Shown piece after piece: positions 36,047 through 44,739 of a stretch of DNA of 64,000 nt. The notes beneath the pieces are model-generated. The model had not been told where the DNA came from. It saw only the letters and a program-made list of their open reading frames with translations, and did not search any database. The position numbers and the translations under genes were made by a program. The first letter of the stretch is position 1. Each line of letters begins with the position of its first letter. The stretch spans positions 1 through 64,000 of the forward strand of contig JBBIIP010000008.1 in assembly GCA_037446395.1 (NCBI GenBank). The letters run 5' to 3'. The stretch comes from JAAYJT01 sp037446395 (GTDB taxonomy: Bacteria; Bacteroidota; Bacteroidia; Bacteroidales; JAAYJT01).

Positions 36047-37870
36047 TCATTCAGGAATGCTGAAGGTTTCTTCAACATCCCAGTTTGCCCTGACTTCAAT
36101 TGTGGCAGAAAACAAATACACGCTTTCTGGCTGCAGGGCTTTGAGGTAGATTCCTGTGTCCCACTTACGGTTTTGGTTTCCATCGCGAATTATCCTGACC
36201 TTGTATTTACCCGGCAGAAGATAGCTGAAAACAGCCGCTTCCCCATCAGGTATTCCGTGTTTTTGCGACAATATTTGATCCTTTTCGTCGAGAAGGTGAA
36301 CGACGATTTCTTCTTTTTGAAATGTATGGCGTAATTTAATTTTAATGCTTCCATATTCGTTCATCTCACGGGTTTTAAACCTGAACTGCAAAGTATCGTG
36401 GGTGTTTCCATAAACGCCAAAGAAAACCGAATCAGGAATCAAAATTTTATACGAAGTTGCTTCTTTCCATGGATGATTGATTAGTAAAGTTCGTTTTGCA
36501 GGATCAATAAAATCAAGGGATGGGCGAATAATAATCGAATCCTGAACAAGGTGAATTTGTTCTTTGCGGTAAGAACCGATTGGTTCAGAAAAGGTCAATA
36601 TTACGGGGGTGTGAAGATGGGCGGGTGACGAAAATGGCAGTTTACTTTTTACCTGCAACACAGACTTTTCAGTTAGTTCAGCCCGGAGTCCGCGGCCAGT
36701 TTTGGGTGCTTCAAGGTTAAACTCTAAGGTATCAGTTTTTGGCTTATGATTGTTAACAAGGATTTGAAGCGATTCTCCGCTTACATTTTGCAGCCACAAC
36801 CAGAGTGTATCGCGGCCTTGGTTCCACTCGTCAATCCTCCAACTTGCCTCTGTGGGAGGGTAGGTTGTGATGTCAATATTCCTAACCGGATACCTGAATA
36901 TTATTTCGATTTTATTTGGATATATATAAGCGGATTTTTCGATCCGTTGTGTTGAGTCAACCTCTGAAAAAAGGCGTAAACTGATTTTAGCATGTGCAGA
37001 AGGAATTTCTTCTGTGCTTTGAGTGCTCGCGGTTTGACTTTTTTCGTTTTTCTTCCCCCCTGAAAGTGAGGTTTTATGGGTTTCTGTTTTTCCACTGTTC
37101 TCCATTTTCAGAGAGTCTGAATTGACTAAACTATCTGCCGGGATTTTTGGAGCGGGGGCAATAGGATAGATCAAAGTATCGCTAAAAGCAATTTCTTCCT
37201 TGGGTAGGTCAAAGAGCAAATTACTATTCAGATCTCGCAAGGCAAATATCTTATAGGGCATGTTTCGAAGATGAGTAAAGGAGAATTCTCCGTTTTTGTT
37301 TGTTCGCGAGATATAGTATGGTGTCTGAAGATAAGGAACTGAATCGGTGTAAACATCATACAACATAACATTTATCTCCTTCTCGGGGCTCAGCATGAAT
37401 GCATTGAGAACTTCTCCGGATAGCTCCATGGAATCGAGTACAGGGCCGGTTGAAAAGATGTATTTAAATCCCCTGAGTATATTTCCTTCATTCAGATCAG
37501 TGATGGCATCTCCAAAAAAGAGTGTATAGGTTGTATTCGGTTTTAGCGACTCTTCGATTGATACGACCAGGGTTTTACCTCGAACTTTAATCTCTGGAAC
37601 CTGATCGAAAGGTGGCGAGCATAAAAACTGCTCCTGAAGGTTTTTTAATACAATATATTCATTAAACCAAATTTTTATTTCCCTGGCACTGAAGTGCGCC
37701 GATCCGTTTTGGGGATCACTTCGGACAACAGCCGGCGGGGTTTCGTCTTTGACTCCTCCTGTCGGGGCAACAGGGTTTGCGCATCCAGCAAATACAGCCA
37801 ATAGGGTTAAAAAAAAGAACCAGTATATCTTTTCTTCCTGGCCAAAAAAAATAGATCTGAAACCTGTCAT
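36047..37870 (-). CDS. Ig-like domain lipoprotein of the cell envelope
   Basis: A 607-residue exported protein. The start at 37870 gives a lipoprotein signal ending FAGC, and a promoter -7 box lies between this and the upstream in-frame ATG. After Cys comes ANPVAPTGGVKDETPPAVVRSDPQNG, a typical opening of the Bacteroidetes Big_5-type Ig-like domain (about residues 25-130). A CNA-B/carboxypeptidase-regulatory-like beta domain follows (NGEFSFTHLRNMPYKIFALRDLNSN), then a Ser/Thr/Lys-rich linker near 260-290 and further beta-rich segments, including LLPGKYKVRIIRDGNQNRKWD near the end. Likely anchored to a membrane; no enzyme motif. Function unknown. Confidence 0.84.
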   Translation of the reverse strand: MTGFRSIFFGQEEKIYWFFFLTLLAVFAGCANPVAPTGGVKDETPPAVVRSDPQNGSAHFSAREIKIWFNEYIVLKNLQEQFLCSPPFDQVPEIKVRGKTLVVSIEESLKPNTTYTLFFGDAITDLNEGNILRGFKYIFSTGPVLDSMELSGEVLNAFMLSPEKEINVMLYDVYTDSVPYLQTPYYISRTNKNGEFSFTHLRNMPYKIFALRDLNSNLLFDLPKEEIAFSDTLIYPIAPAPKIPADSLVNSDSLKMENSGKTETHKTSLSGGKKNEKSQTASTQSTEEIPSAHAKISLRLFSEVDSTQRIEKSAYIYPNKIEIIFRYPVRNIDITTYPPTEASWRIDEWNQGRDTLWLWLQNVSGESLQILVNNHKPKTDTLEFNLEAPKTGRGLRAELTEKSVLQVKSKLPFSSPAHLHTPVILTFSEPIGSYRKEQIHLVQDSIIIRPSLDFIDPAKRTLLINHPWKEATSYKILIPDSVFFGVYGNTHDTLQFRFKTREMNEYGSIKIKLRHTFQKEEIVVHLLDEKDQILSQKHGIPDGEAAVFSYLLPGKYKVRIIRDGNQNRKWDTGIYLKALQPESVYLFSATIEVRANWDVEETFSIPE

Positions 37871-37893
37871 TAACAAATTTTGAATTGGGCATA

Positions 37894-37901
37894 CAAACCT
37901 A
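37894..37901 (-). promoter_or_regulatory. -7 promoter element of the Ig-like lipoprotein gene
   Basis: On the minus strand this reads TAGGTTTG, a match to TAnnTTTG. Initiation near 37887 would give a leader of about 17 nt before 37870. Confidence 0.4.
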
Positions 37902-37993
37902 CTCGAAATTTCTTTATCAGGCACCGTAGAAGTACCAAATCCACTTGAGGTTTGAAGTATTGCCTGCCTGTAAAGAATCCGAATTGAGCAATT

Positions 37994-38001
37994 TATCTTT
38001 G
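37994..38001 (+). promoter_or_regulatory. -7 promoter element of the MFS transporter gene
   Basis: TATCTTTG matches TAnnTTTG, about 80 nt upstream of the probable translation start at 38081. A short upstream reading frame (38025-38081) lies in this leader. Confidence 0.45.
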
Positions 38002-38024
38002 CTGCTTTTGTAAAAGTGATTAAT

Positions 38025-38081
38025 ATGGCACTTTTTATGTATGTTTGGCTTATGATTTGTCACCCTGAAACCGCTGTTTAA
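38025..38081 (+). other. possible 18-codon upstream reading frame in the MFS leader
   Basis: An ATG at 38025 opens a short frame (starting MALFMYVW) that ends with TAA at 38079-38081. The last A of the stop is the first base of the probable ATT start of the transporter gene. No convincing RBS was seen, so this may be chance. Confidence 0.25.
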
Positions 38082-39253
38082 TTAAAGCAAAGCTCTATAC
38101 ACGCAATTTCTTGCTCATCAGCTTTGCGAACCTGCTGATGGCAACTGGCTTTTATTTCCTCATGCCCACACTTCCGATGTTTATTGTTGATGAATTGAAG
38201 GGCAATACCGGCCAGATCGGATATATTCTGGCTGTCTATACGCTCTCGGCTTTGATTACGAGATTGGTGGCCGGATACGCAGTTGATTCCTATGGAAGAA
38301 AATGGATATATCTGATCTCCTTTTTGTTCTTTTCCTTTCTGCTGGGATTGTATATTGTGGCAGCCTCCATGGCCTGGTTGATGATACTCCGATTTGTTCA
38401 TGGATTTTCGTGGGGCGCTTCTACAACAGCCGCTTCTACTGTGGTGGTTGATTTGGTTCCACCACAACGGCGAGGAGAAGCCATTGGCATATATGGACTT
38501 TCATTTACAATTGCCATGGCAGTCGGACCACTGATTGCCTTAGGAATCCTTGCCCAGGAAGGCTACAAAATTATGTTTCTTACAGCCATGTTTTTGTCTT
38601 TGTTGGGATTTGGAATGGTTCTAATGGTAAGATTTCCTGCCTTCGAAAAACCGACAATACCTAAAAAATTTAACTTCAGAAATATAATTGCACCTACCAC
38701 CCTACCGATGGCGCTCATACAGCTTTTGTTTGGCATCGCCTACGGTGGTATCTTGTCGTTTATCACGTTGTACGCACGAGAGAAAGATTTGGGTGGACCC
38801 GGAGTTTTCTTTTTGGTATTTGCTGCAGGGATAGCATTTTCAAGGATTTTGTCGGGCAAGGTCTTTGATTTGCATGGGCCAAAGACGATCATGAGAGCGG
38901 GATTGCTTTCCGGTGTTGTTGGTCTGGCTTTGCTTGGGTTTGACGAAAGCCTGATGGGATTTTTATTTGCCGGCATCTTGATTGGTGTGTGCATGGGAGT
39001 TAGTATGCCTACGCTGCAAACGATGGCCAATAATGTAGTGGATAGCCGGATGCGTGGTGCAGCCAACGCCACATTTATTACAGCGTTTGATATCGGCATT
39101 GGTGCAGGGTCGTTATTGCTGGGGTTTATTGCTCAATGGACTAGCCTGGCGTGCATGTATCTCCTGAGTGCATTAATTGTTTTTGCAGCCTTGGCGATTT
39201 ACACATTTTTTGTTCAGCAGTTTTATGAGCGAAAACGACTGAATTCGCAATAG
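38081..39253 (+). CDS. major facilitator superfamily transporter
   Basis: A 12-helix MFS protein of about 390 residues. Helix 1 is FLLISFANLLMATGFYFLMP. The inter-helix-2/3 signature AGYAVDSYGRKWIYL is present, with long hydrophobic helices throughout. Substrate unknown. The start is unusual: the only canonical start codon in frame is TTG at 38111, which would begin inside helix 1 and lose the conserved cationic lead-in. The frame is open to 38069 and contains KAKLYTRNFLL. An ATT codon at 38081 would start the protein ten codons earlier, as homologues appear to do. The frame at 38081 is my inference. Confidence 0.8.
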   Translation: MKAKLYTRNFLLISFANLLMATGFYFLMPTLPMFIVDELKGNTGQIGYILAVYTLSALITRLVAGYAVDSYGRKWIYLISFLFFSFLLGLYIVAASMAWLMILRFVHGFSWGASTTAASTVVVDLVPPQRRGEAIGIYGLSFTIAMAVGPLIALGILAQEGYKIMFLTAMFLSLLGFGMVLMVRFPAFEKPTIPKKFNFRNIIAPTTLPMALIQLLFGIAYGGILSFITLYAREKDLGGPGVFFLVFAAGIAFSRILSGKVFDLHGPKTIMRAGLLSGVVGLALLGFDESLMGFLFAGILIGVCMGVSMPTLQTMANNVVDSRMRGAANATFITAFDIGIGAGSLLLGFIAQWTSLACMYLLSALIVFAALAIYTFFVQQFYERKRLNSQ

Positions 39254-39367
39254 AATGCTCCTAATGTAATCAGGTTACGTCACCTCATCTGCATTGAGCA
39301 GTATAGGCTCAAAAAAAGGTGAAGTAATCTAGCGTTTTAGCCAATATACAATGGTTGGTGCGCTGGT

Positions 39368-40333
39368 TTATTTCAGCAGGTTCCGAACAATCTGCTCAAC
39401 CCCCATCCCATCGGCTTCGGCTTTGTAGTTCCGCACAATGCGATGGCGTAGGATGTCTTCGGCAACTGCCTTTACATCTTCAATATCCGGAGAGAATTTG
39501 CCATGGATTGCACCATGGCATTTTGCACCGATGATGAGGTATTGCGAGGCCCTTGGGCCAGCACCCCAGGTGATATAATTGTTTATTTGCTGGGTAGCGA
39601 GTGAAGTATGTGGACGGGTGCTGGCAGCCAATTTCACCGCATAGTTGTAAACATTGTCTGCCACAGGGATGCGCCGGATCAGGTTCTGAAAATAAATGAT
39701 CTCATCGGCCTGTAAAACAACGTGTGGATTAGCATCAATGCCGGTAGTGGTTTGTTTAACGACATCAATTTCCTCAGAAAAGGAAGGATAATTGAGCCAA
39801 ATATTAAACATAAACCGATCAAGTTGAGCCTCTGGAAGCGGATAGGTTCCTTCCTGCTCGATGGGGTTCTGTGTTGCCAAAACAAAAAAGGGTTCGTTCA
39901 GGCGATAACTTACCCCTGCAACCGTTACCGATTTTTCTTGCATGGCTTCCAACAAGGCCGATTGTGTTTTGGGCGGGGTGCGATTGATTTCATCGGCCAG
40001 CACGATGTTCGCAAATACAGGTCCTTTTACGAATTTAAACTGGCGGTTTTCGTCGAGAATTTCGGTTCCTGTGATATCGGATGGCATTAAGTCGGGGGTG
40101 AATTGTATGCGCGAATAGGTTAAGCCCAAAACCCGCGATATGGTATTGACCATAAGTGTTTTGGCCAGGCCGGGCACTCCCACAAGCAGTCCATGGCCCT
40201 TGCTGAAAATGGACACCAGCACGCGCTCGATCACTTCATCCTGGCCCACAATTACTTTTGCTATTTCTTTCCGAAGTTCACTGTATTTTTCAACGAAAGC
40301 CTCGAGGGATTCAATATCTGATTTAAACTGCAT
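39368..40333 (-). CDS. MoxR family AAA+ ATPase
   Basis: A 321-residue MoxR-type chaperone ATPase. Walker A is GVPGLAKTLM (near residue 56), Walker B VLADEINR (near 115), followed by LATQNPIEQEGTYPLPEAQLDRF with the arginine and sensor regions. MoxR ATPases assist maturation of metal or protein complexes and usually sit next to DUF58 and von Willebrand factor A genes. Here none follows: the next gene downstream is convergent. It lies 48 bp behind the surA-like gene at the end of a long reverse-strand cluster. Confidence 0.93.
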   Translation of the reverse strand: MQFKSDIESLEAFVEKYSELRKEIAKVIVGQDEVIERVLVSIFSKGHGLLVGVPGLAKTLMVNTISRVLGLTYSRIQFTPDLMPSDITGTEILDENRQFKFVKGPVFANIVLADEINRTPPKTQSALLEAMQEKSVTVAGVSYRLNEPFFVLATQNPIEQEGTYPLPEAQLDRFMFNIWLNYPSFSEEIDVVKQTTTGIDANPHVVLQADEIIYFQNLIRRIPVADNVYNYAVKLAASTRPHTSLATQQINNYITWGAGPRASQYLIIGAKCHGAIHGKFSPDIEDVKAVAEDILRHRIVRNYKAEADGMGVEQIVRNLLK

Positions 40334-40381
40334 GGCGGGTGAAGTTTTGGTTGTAGTATATGATGGAAGTAATAGAACAGG

Positions 40382-41722
40382 CTAATGAAACCATTTGTTT
40401 TCAAACTGGCATGATTGATAATGCTCAACCATGCTGATGTATGTTTTTCGTGTTTTTTCATCAACCCATGCGTTCATCGCTTTTTTTTGCTTTTTCTCGA
40501 GTGCCCAGTTTTGTATCCGGCTGTAATCATCGCGTAGATTTGCTCTATGAGGCAATGTTCTTTCGCTTAGAAAAAGAACCCTATAGGCATTATTTCCTTC
40601 CTCGTCGGTAAAAGGAACCGCATTGGAAATATCTCCAACCTGAAGTTTATCAACCACAAAAAAAACTGCCGGATCGAGTTGTTCTGCCTCAAACCTGGTG
40701 TTTCCGGTGTAGTAATTGACCAGCATCCCTCCGTGGATTTTGCCGGGGTCATCACAATATTTGAGGGCTTGGTCGAAGGTAATTTTATTTTCTTTGATGA
40801 GGGTTGTCAAGCTATCAAGAAAGTTTTTTGCTATCTGAAGTTCAACAGGCGAAGGCTTAGGCCTGAGTAGAATATGCCTTGTGTTGATGGTTTCGCCGCG
40901 ACGCTCAATGAGTTGGATTATGTGAAAACCCGCCTTGGTTTTGATAATGTCCGAAATTTGCCCCTTTTCGAGGCTGAAAGCAACTGCTTCAAATTCTGGG
41001 TAAAGCTCACCCCGCCTAAAAAACCCTAACTCACCCCCTTTGGAGGCAGATCCAGGGTCTTCGGAATAAAGCGCTGCGAATGTTGCAAACCGCTCACCGG
41101 CGATGATGCGGTCGCGGTAAGTTTTTAAACGATTACGAATGGCATTGGTTTCCTCGGTGCTCACAGGCGGCTTTTTTACTATCTGGCGCACCTCATATTC
41201 CGCCGGAATCAAGGGGAGGCTATCGGTTGGAATCGTATTAAAAAAGGCCCGAACTTCGCTGGGAGTTACCTTGGTTTTACCAGTTATCTTTTCCTGCACA
41301 TCATCAGCCATTAACTGATCTTTTATTACATCCCTGAACTCGTTTTTGATTTCAAGTACGGATTTTCCGTAGAACGATTCGAGTTTTTCCTGAGATCCAA
41401 ACTGGGAGACATAATATCTTATACGCTGGTCGAGTGTTGATTCAATTTGCGAATCAGTAACCTTTACACTATCAATTTCAGCCTGATTAATGAGGAGTTT
41501 CTGAATGAGTAGGTCTTCTAGCGCCTGGCATTTAAGGGTTGAGTGCGATCGGGTAATTCCTTGAGCCTTGAATTGTGTAGCCTGGGCCTCAAGATCGGAT
41601 TCCAGAATTATTTTATTGCCAACGACCGCCACCACTTCATCAATTAGCACCCCTTGAGTATGCACACTATTTGTGATCGCAAACATTAATAACAAAAAAA
41701 TAAAAATGCTCCTGTTAATCAT
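40382..41722 (-). CDS. SurA-like periplasmic peptidyl-prolyl isomerase
   Basis: A 446-residue exported chaperone. The ATG at 41722 gives a signal peptide (MINRSIFIFLLLMFAITNSVHT) ending before Gln23. The N-terminal SurA helical domain follows (VLIDEVVAVVGNKIILESDLE). A parvulin rotamase domain spans about residues 170-280 (SEDPGSASKGGELGFFRRGE; GFHIIQLIERRGE), and a second, more divergent parvulin-like unit spans 285-380 (RHILLRPKPS). SurA helps outer-membrane proteins fold in the periplasm. It is preceded at 25 bp by a lipoprotein gene with a related N-domain. Confidence 0.9.
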   Translation of the reverse strand: MINRSIFIFLLLMFAITNSVHTQGVLIDEVVAVVGNKIILESDLEAQATQFKAQGITRSHSTLKCQALEDLLIQKLLINQAEIDSVKVTDSQIESTLDQRIRYYVSQFGSQEKLESFYGKSVLEIKNEFRDVIKDQLMADDVQEKITGKTKVTPSEVRAFFNTIPTDSLPLIPAEYEVRQIVKKPPVSTEETNAIRNRLKTYRDRIIAGERFATFAALYSEDPGSASKGGELGFFRRGELYPEFEAVAFSLEKGQISDIIKTKAGFHIIQLIERRGETINTRHILLRPKPSPVELQIAKNFLDSLTTLIKENKITFDQALKYCDDPGKIHGGMLVNYYTGNTRFEAEQLDPAVFFVVDKLQVGDISNAVPFTDEEGNNAYRVLFLSERTLPHRANLRDDYSRIQNWALEKKQKKAMNAWVDEKTRKTYISMVEHYQSCQFENKWFH

Positions 41723-41747
41723 GATGTTATTCTTAATAATTTGAATT

Positions 41748-42641
41748 TCAGTATATTTCAAAATAATTATTTTTGACCCCCAACTCATAGATTTCGTCTT
41801 GTGTCTTTTGTATCAGCTCAAGCTTTCGACGGTTGAGCAATATATTTCTGACTATGCTCTCGTTTAAGCTCAGCGGAGCTGTGCTTTCTTTGATTTTAAA
41901 ATCTTTGATTTGAACGAAATAAATATATAATGAATCTCTGACTTCAAAATTTCGGTTATATTTAAGAAATTCTTCCTGATTATAAGTTCGAATTGGTACC
42001 TCGGCCATAAAGTCATTAAAATAAACCCACTCGTTGTTATCAAAAGAATAGTTCAGGCCGTTTTTTCTGCAGTATTGTCTCAAGGCAGTTTTGTCAGCCG
42101 GGGTTCCTAGCTTCCAATGATTTCTCAATTTTCTGATTTCTTTCGATTCTGCATCAACCTGCACGTAGTTGGCTTTTAGGATGTTTTCTTTCAGCTCAAA
42201 ATCAGCCATGTTTGCTGTATAATAGTCCTGAATTTCCTGCTTGCTAACTATAGTATCGAGCTGATCCCTCACAATTTTGCCTTCAAATTCGTATATCACA
42301 AGGCTATTGCGATAATTCTCCAATAGTTTGCTAAAATCTTTCTGGCTTTCAGTAAGGTTGGCTTCAGCTTCGTGAAGTAAAAGTTGCTGCCTTACCCAAT
42401 TATTGATAACATTCTGCACCGCATTGACGCTATCCTGAGGGGTCAAACCTCTTGGAATAGCGGTAGCAATATTACTTTCATAAAGTGTCTTTTTATGAAC
42501 CCTGGCCAAAATCCTATCTTCACTCTTAGCTTCCAGCAACCGATTGCAGCCAGAAAAAAACAAGCTCCCCGCAATGATAAGTGGTACACAGAATGACAAT
42601 CGAAAACCGATGTTAAGGCTTGATTTGAGGAATGAGATCAT
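41748..42641 (-). CDS. lipoprotein with SurA-N-like domain but no parvulin domain
   Basis: A 297-residue lipoprotein. The start at 42641 yields a signal with lipobox LFFSGC. The middle is helical and related in organisation to SurA/PpiD N-domains (VINNWVRQQLLLHEAEAN; VSKQEIQDYYTANMADFEL). No parvulin signature (GG.LG) is present, so it is probably a chaperone without isomerase activity. The start overlaps the end of the upstream isomerase gene by 29 nt, indicating coupling. Function beyond the periplasmic-chaperone context is unknown. Confidence 0.82.
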   Translation of the reverse strand: MISFLKSSLNIGFRLSFCVPLIIAGSLFFSGCNRLLEAKSEDRILARVHKKTLYESNIATAIPRGLTPQDSVNAVQNVINNWVRQQLLLHEAEANLTESQKDFSKLLENYRNSLVIYEFEGKIVRDQLDTIVSKQEIQDYYTANMADFELKENILKANYVQVDAESKEIRKLRNHWKLGTPADKTALRQYCRKNGLNYSFDNNEWVYFNDFMAEVPIRTYNQEEFLKYNRNFEVRDSLYIYFVQIKDFKIKESTAPLSLNESIVRNILLNRRKLELIQKTQDEIYELGVKNNYFEIY

Positions 42642-44631
42642 AATTGATTTTAACTGGATATTTATTTCTGAGTTCTTTGATCCATTCCTTTTCGAGGTAG
42701 TTCTGATAATCAGCAGTAACAAGGCCCCTGGCATCGTTTAGTTCTTTCGGGCCAGGCTCAAGAGTGTTGTGAATAACAACTAAAGCCTTGTGCCCGTCAT
42801 TGCTCATTGTTTCCTTTACTCCGTAGGTCCATTCAACTTTATCAACAAGTTCATGATCGCCTTTCGAAAAGTTTTTGCGTTGAATCATAAGCACTTGATT
42901 ATCTTTATTAACCTGTGCAAGAATTTCTTCGTTTTCTAGCTTCTCCGCAGCCAGCGACTTAGCCTTTGAAAATAAGATATTATCCTCGGACAAGAAAGTG
43001 AAAACTGAGGCATCTGCCCTTTCTCCCCACATGTAGTCGTAGCGATGTTCCTGATAGTATTTGTCCAGCCCGGTGGTATCCTTGACAGCCTTTGACCAAA
43101 TTTTCTTATCAGTGAGCTCAAATAAAAGTATCCCGTCGTGATACTCGTTCATAAGCGCCCTGAATTCAGGATATTTCTTTTCGAGTTGGCGATCCTCGTA
43201 ATTAAGCAATTCTTTTTCGACATAAGCATGATAATTTCCCATCAGTTGTGTCTGAAAATCGAAAGGTCTTGGCGGTTTTGGGATTGACACAAGATAGTCG
43301 CGGAAATTTTTCTGTGTATATTTCTTTTTCCCGATTGAAAAAAGCGGTTTAGAAAGATTTACATTCTCCGGCATTGTCCAATTGCCCTCAAGCGTGTCGT
43401 TTTTCAGGTGAGTAAGAAATGGGTTGAGTGCTGAAGGTTTTTCCTTGAACCCATATTCTTTCTTAATTCTTCTTGCCAGTGATTCTTTTATCACCTCCGA
43501 TCTTTCATTCTTTTGAACCTTGTCTTTAAGCTCGGCATAGGCTTCATTAAAACCTCCTGGTTTCTTTAGATCAAGCAGTTTTACGATATGCCATCCAAAC
43601 TGTGTTTGAAAAGGCGGGCTATAGTTACCTGGTTCTCCAAGTTTATAAATTTCTTCAATGAAATTAGGAATCATCCTATTTGCGCCAAACCACTGCAGCA
43701 CCCCGCCTTTATCGGCAGTTGACCGGTCATCGCTGTAATTAGCTGCCAGTTCATCAAAAGAAATCCCTGAATTGAGCTTCTCATAAACCATTTTTGCTTT
43801 CTGGTGCACCAGGGCCGAGTCCTGGTGGGCTGCTCCGGGTGAATTTAAAAACAGGATATGCGCTGCCAATATTTTACCCAAAGCCGGTTTGCGATCAGTA
43901 AGAAGAATGAGATGGTATCCAAATTCTGTTCTGACAGGTTTGCTAATTTGGTTTATTTTCAATGAATAGGCAGCATTTTCGAATGGATAAATCATATCAA
44001 ATACTGTGAAATAACCCAGATCGCCTCTGTTTCCGCGAATGATGCGGTCGCCTGCGTCACGGTCACGGGCGGATGGATCTTCTGACATTTCAGCCGCAAC
44101 ATTGGCAAATGGTTCACCATTTGAGAGGCGTTCCCATATTTTCATGGCCTTTTGGAATGCGGCCATTGTGTCGGCAGGAATGGCTTCTTTATCAACCCTT
44201 ACCAAAATATGGCTTGCCCTGAGGTCTTCTTTTGAACGCTCCCAAGCCTCTTTTATCAATCTTTCGGTTGCTTCTTCATCTACCATGTAGGGTTTGGCCA
44301 ATTGTGCCCGATAGCCATTTAGCTCCTGCCGAAAAGATTTCAGTGTATCGTAGCCAAGCACTTTGGCTTCTTTCACTTTCAAACGAAAATTCACATACAA
44401 ATCGAGATATTCTTTGATAGAGGCCTGGTCGGTTGTTTCGGCAAGGTTGTTATTCTTACGAAAGACCTGAACAAATTCCTGCATTGTGACCTTCTCGCCA
44501 GCTATCTCAGCAAGAATTTTTTTGTGGTTGGTTTGTGAAGAAAGTGAGCCAGAAAGACACAAAAAACATATTGCTATAAGAATTAGGTGGCTCTTGTTTG
44601 GTAAGTAATTAAAATAGAGCGCTTTTACCAT
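42613..44631 (-). CDS. periplasmic peptidyl-prolyl isomerase with two parvulin domains
   Basis: A 672-residue exported isomerase. The ATG at 44631 gives a signal peptide ending SLSS before Gln. After an N-terminal helical domain (EIAGEKVTMQEFVQVFRKNN), two parvulin domains follow: RASHILVRVDKEA with SEDPSARDRDAGD and GDLGYFTVFDM (about 130-250), and AAHILFLNSPG with SDDRSTADKGGVLQWFG (about 255-370). The C-terminal 300 residues are helical, with a short unit of PpiC-like character. It likely helps fold outer-membrane or secreted proteins. Third gene from the front of the cluster order guaB, this gene, lipoprotein, surA-like, moxR. Confidence 0.88.
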   Translation of the reverse strand: MVKALYFNYLPNKSHLILIAICFLCLSGSLSSQTNHKKILAEIAGEKVTMQEFVQVFRKNNNLAETTDQASIKEYLDLYVNFRLKVKEAKVLGYDTLKSFRQELNGYRAQLAKPYMVDEEATERLIKEAWERSKEDLRASHILVRVDKEAIPADTMAAFQKAMKIWERLSNGEPFANVAAEMSEDPSARDRDAGDRIIRGNRGDLGYFTVFDMIYPFENAAYSLKINQISKPVRTEFGYHLILLTDRKPALGKILAAHILFLNSPGAAHQDSALVHQKAKMVYEKLNSGISFDELAANYSDDRSTADKGGVLQWFGANRMIPNFIEEIYKLGEPGNYSPPFQTQFGWHIVKLLDLKKPGGFNEAYAELKDKVQKNERSEVIKESLARRIKKEYGFKEKPSALNPFLTHLKNDTLEGNWTMPENVNLSKPLFSIGKKKYTQKNFRDYLVSIPKPPRPFDFQTQLMGNYHAYVEKELLNYEDRQLEKKYPEFRALMNEYHDGILLFELTDKKIWSKAVKDTTGLDKYYQEHRYDYMWGERADASVFTFLSEDNILFSKAKSLAAEKLENEEILAQVNKDNQVLMIQRKNFSKGDHELVDKVEWTYGVKETMSNDGHKALVVIHNTLEPGPKELNDARGLVTADYQNYLEKEWIKELRNKYPVKINYDLIPQIKP

Positions 44632-44739
44632 GGTTTCTGTTTTATGATTCAAGTATATTTTCAATTATTTAGTGATTCCTGAGATGGGGGTAGATACTAA
44701 CGTGATATGCGTCAATGTATTTTAGGTTTAGCGGTTCTG

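Noticed and set aside
39294..39312. TTGAGC/GCTCAA hairpin between the MFS and moxR genes as a terminator
   Set aside because: Six-bp stem followed by A, not T, on the plus strand; on the minus strand the T-run comes before the stem.
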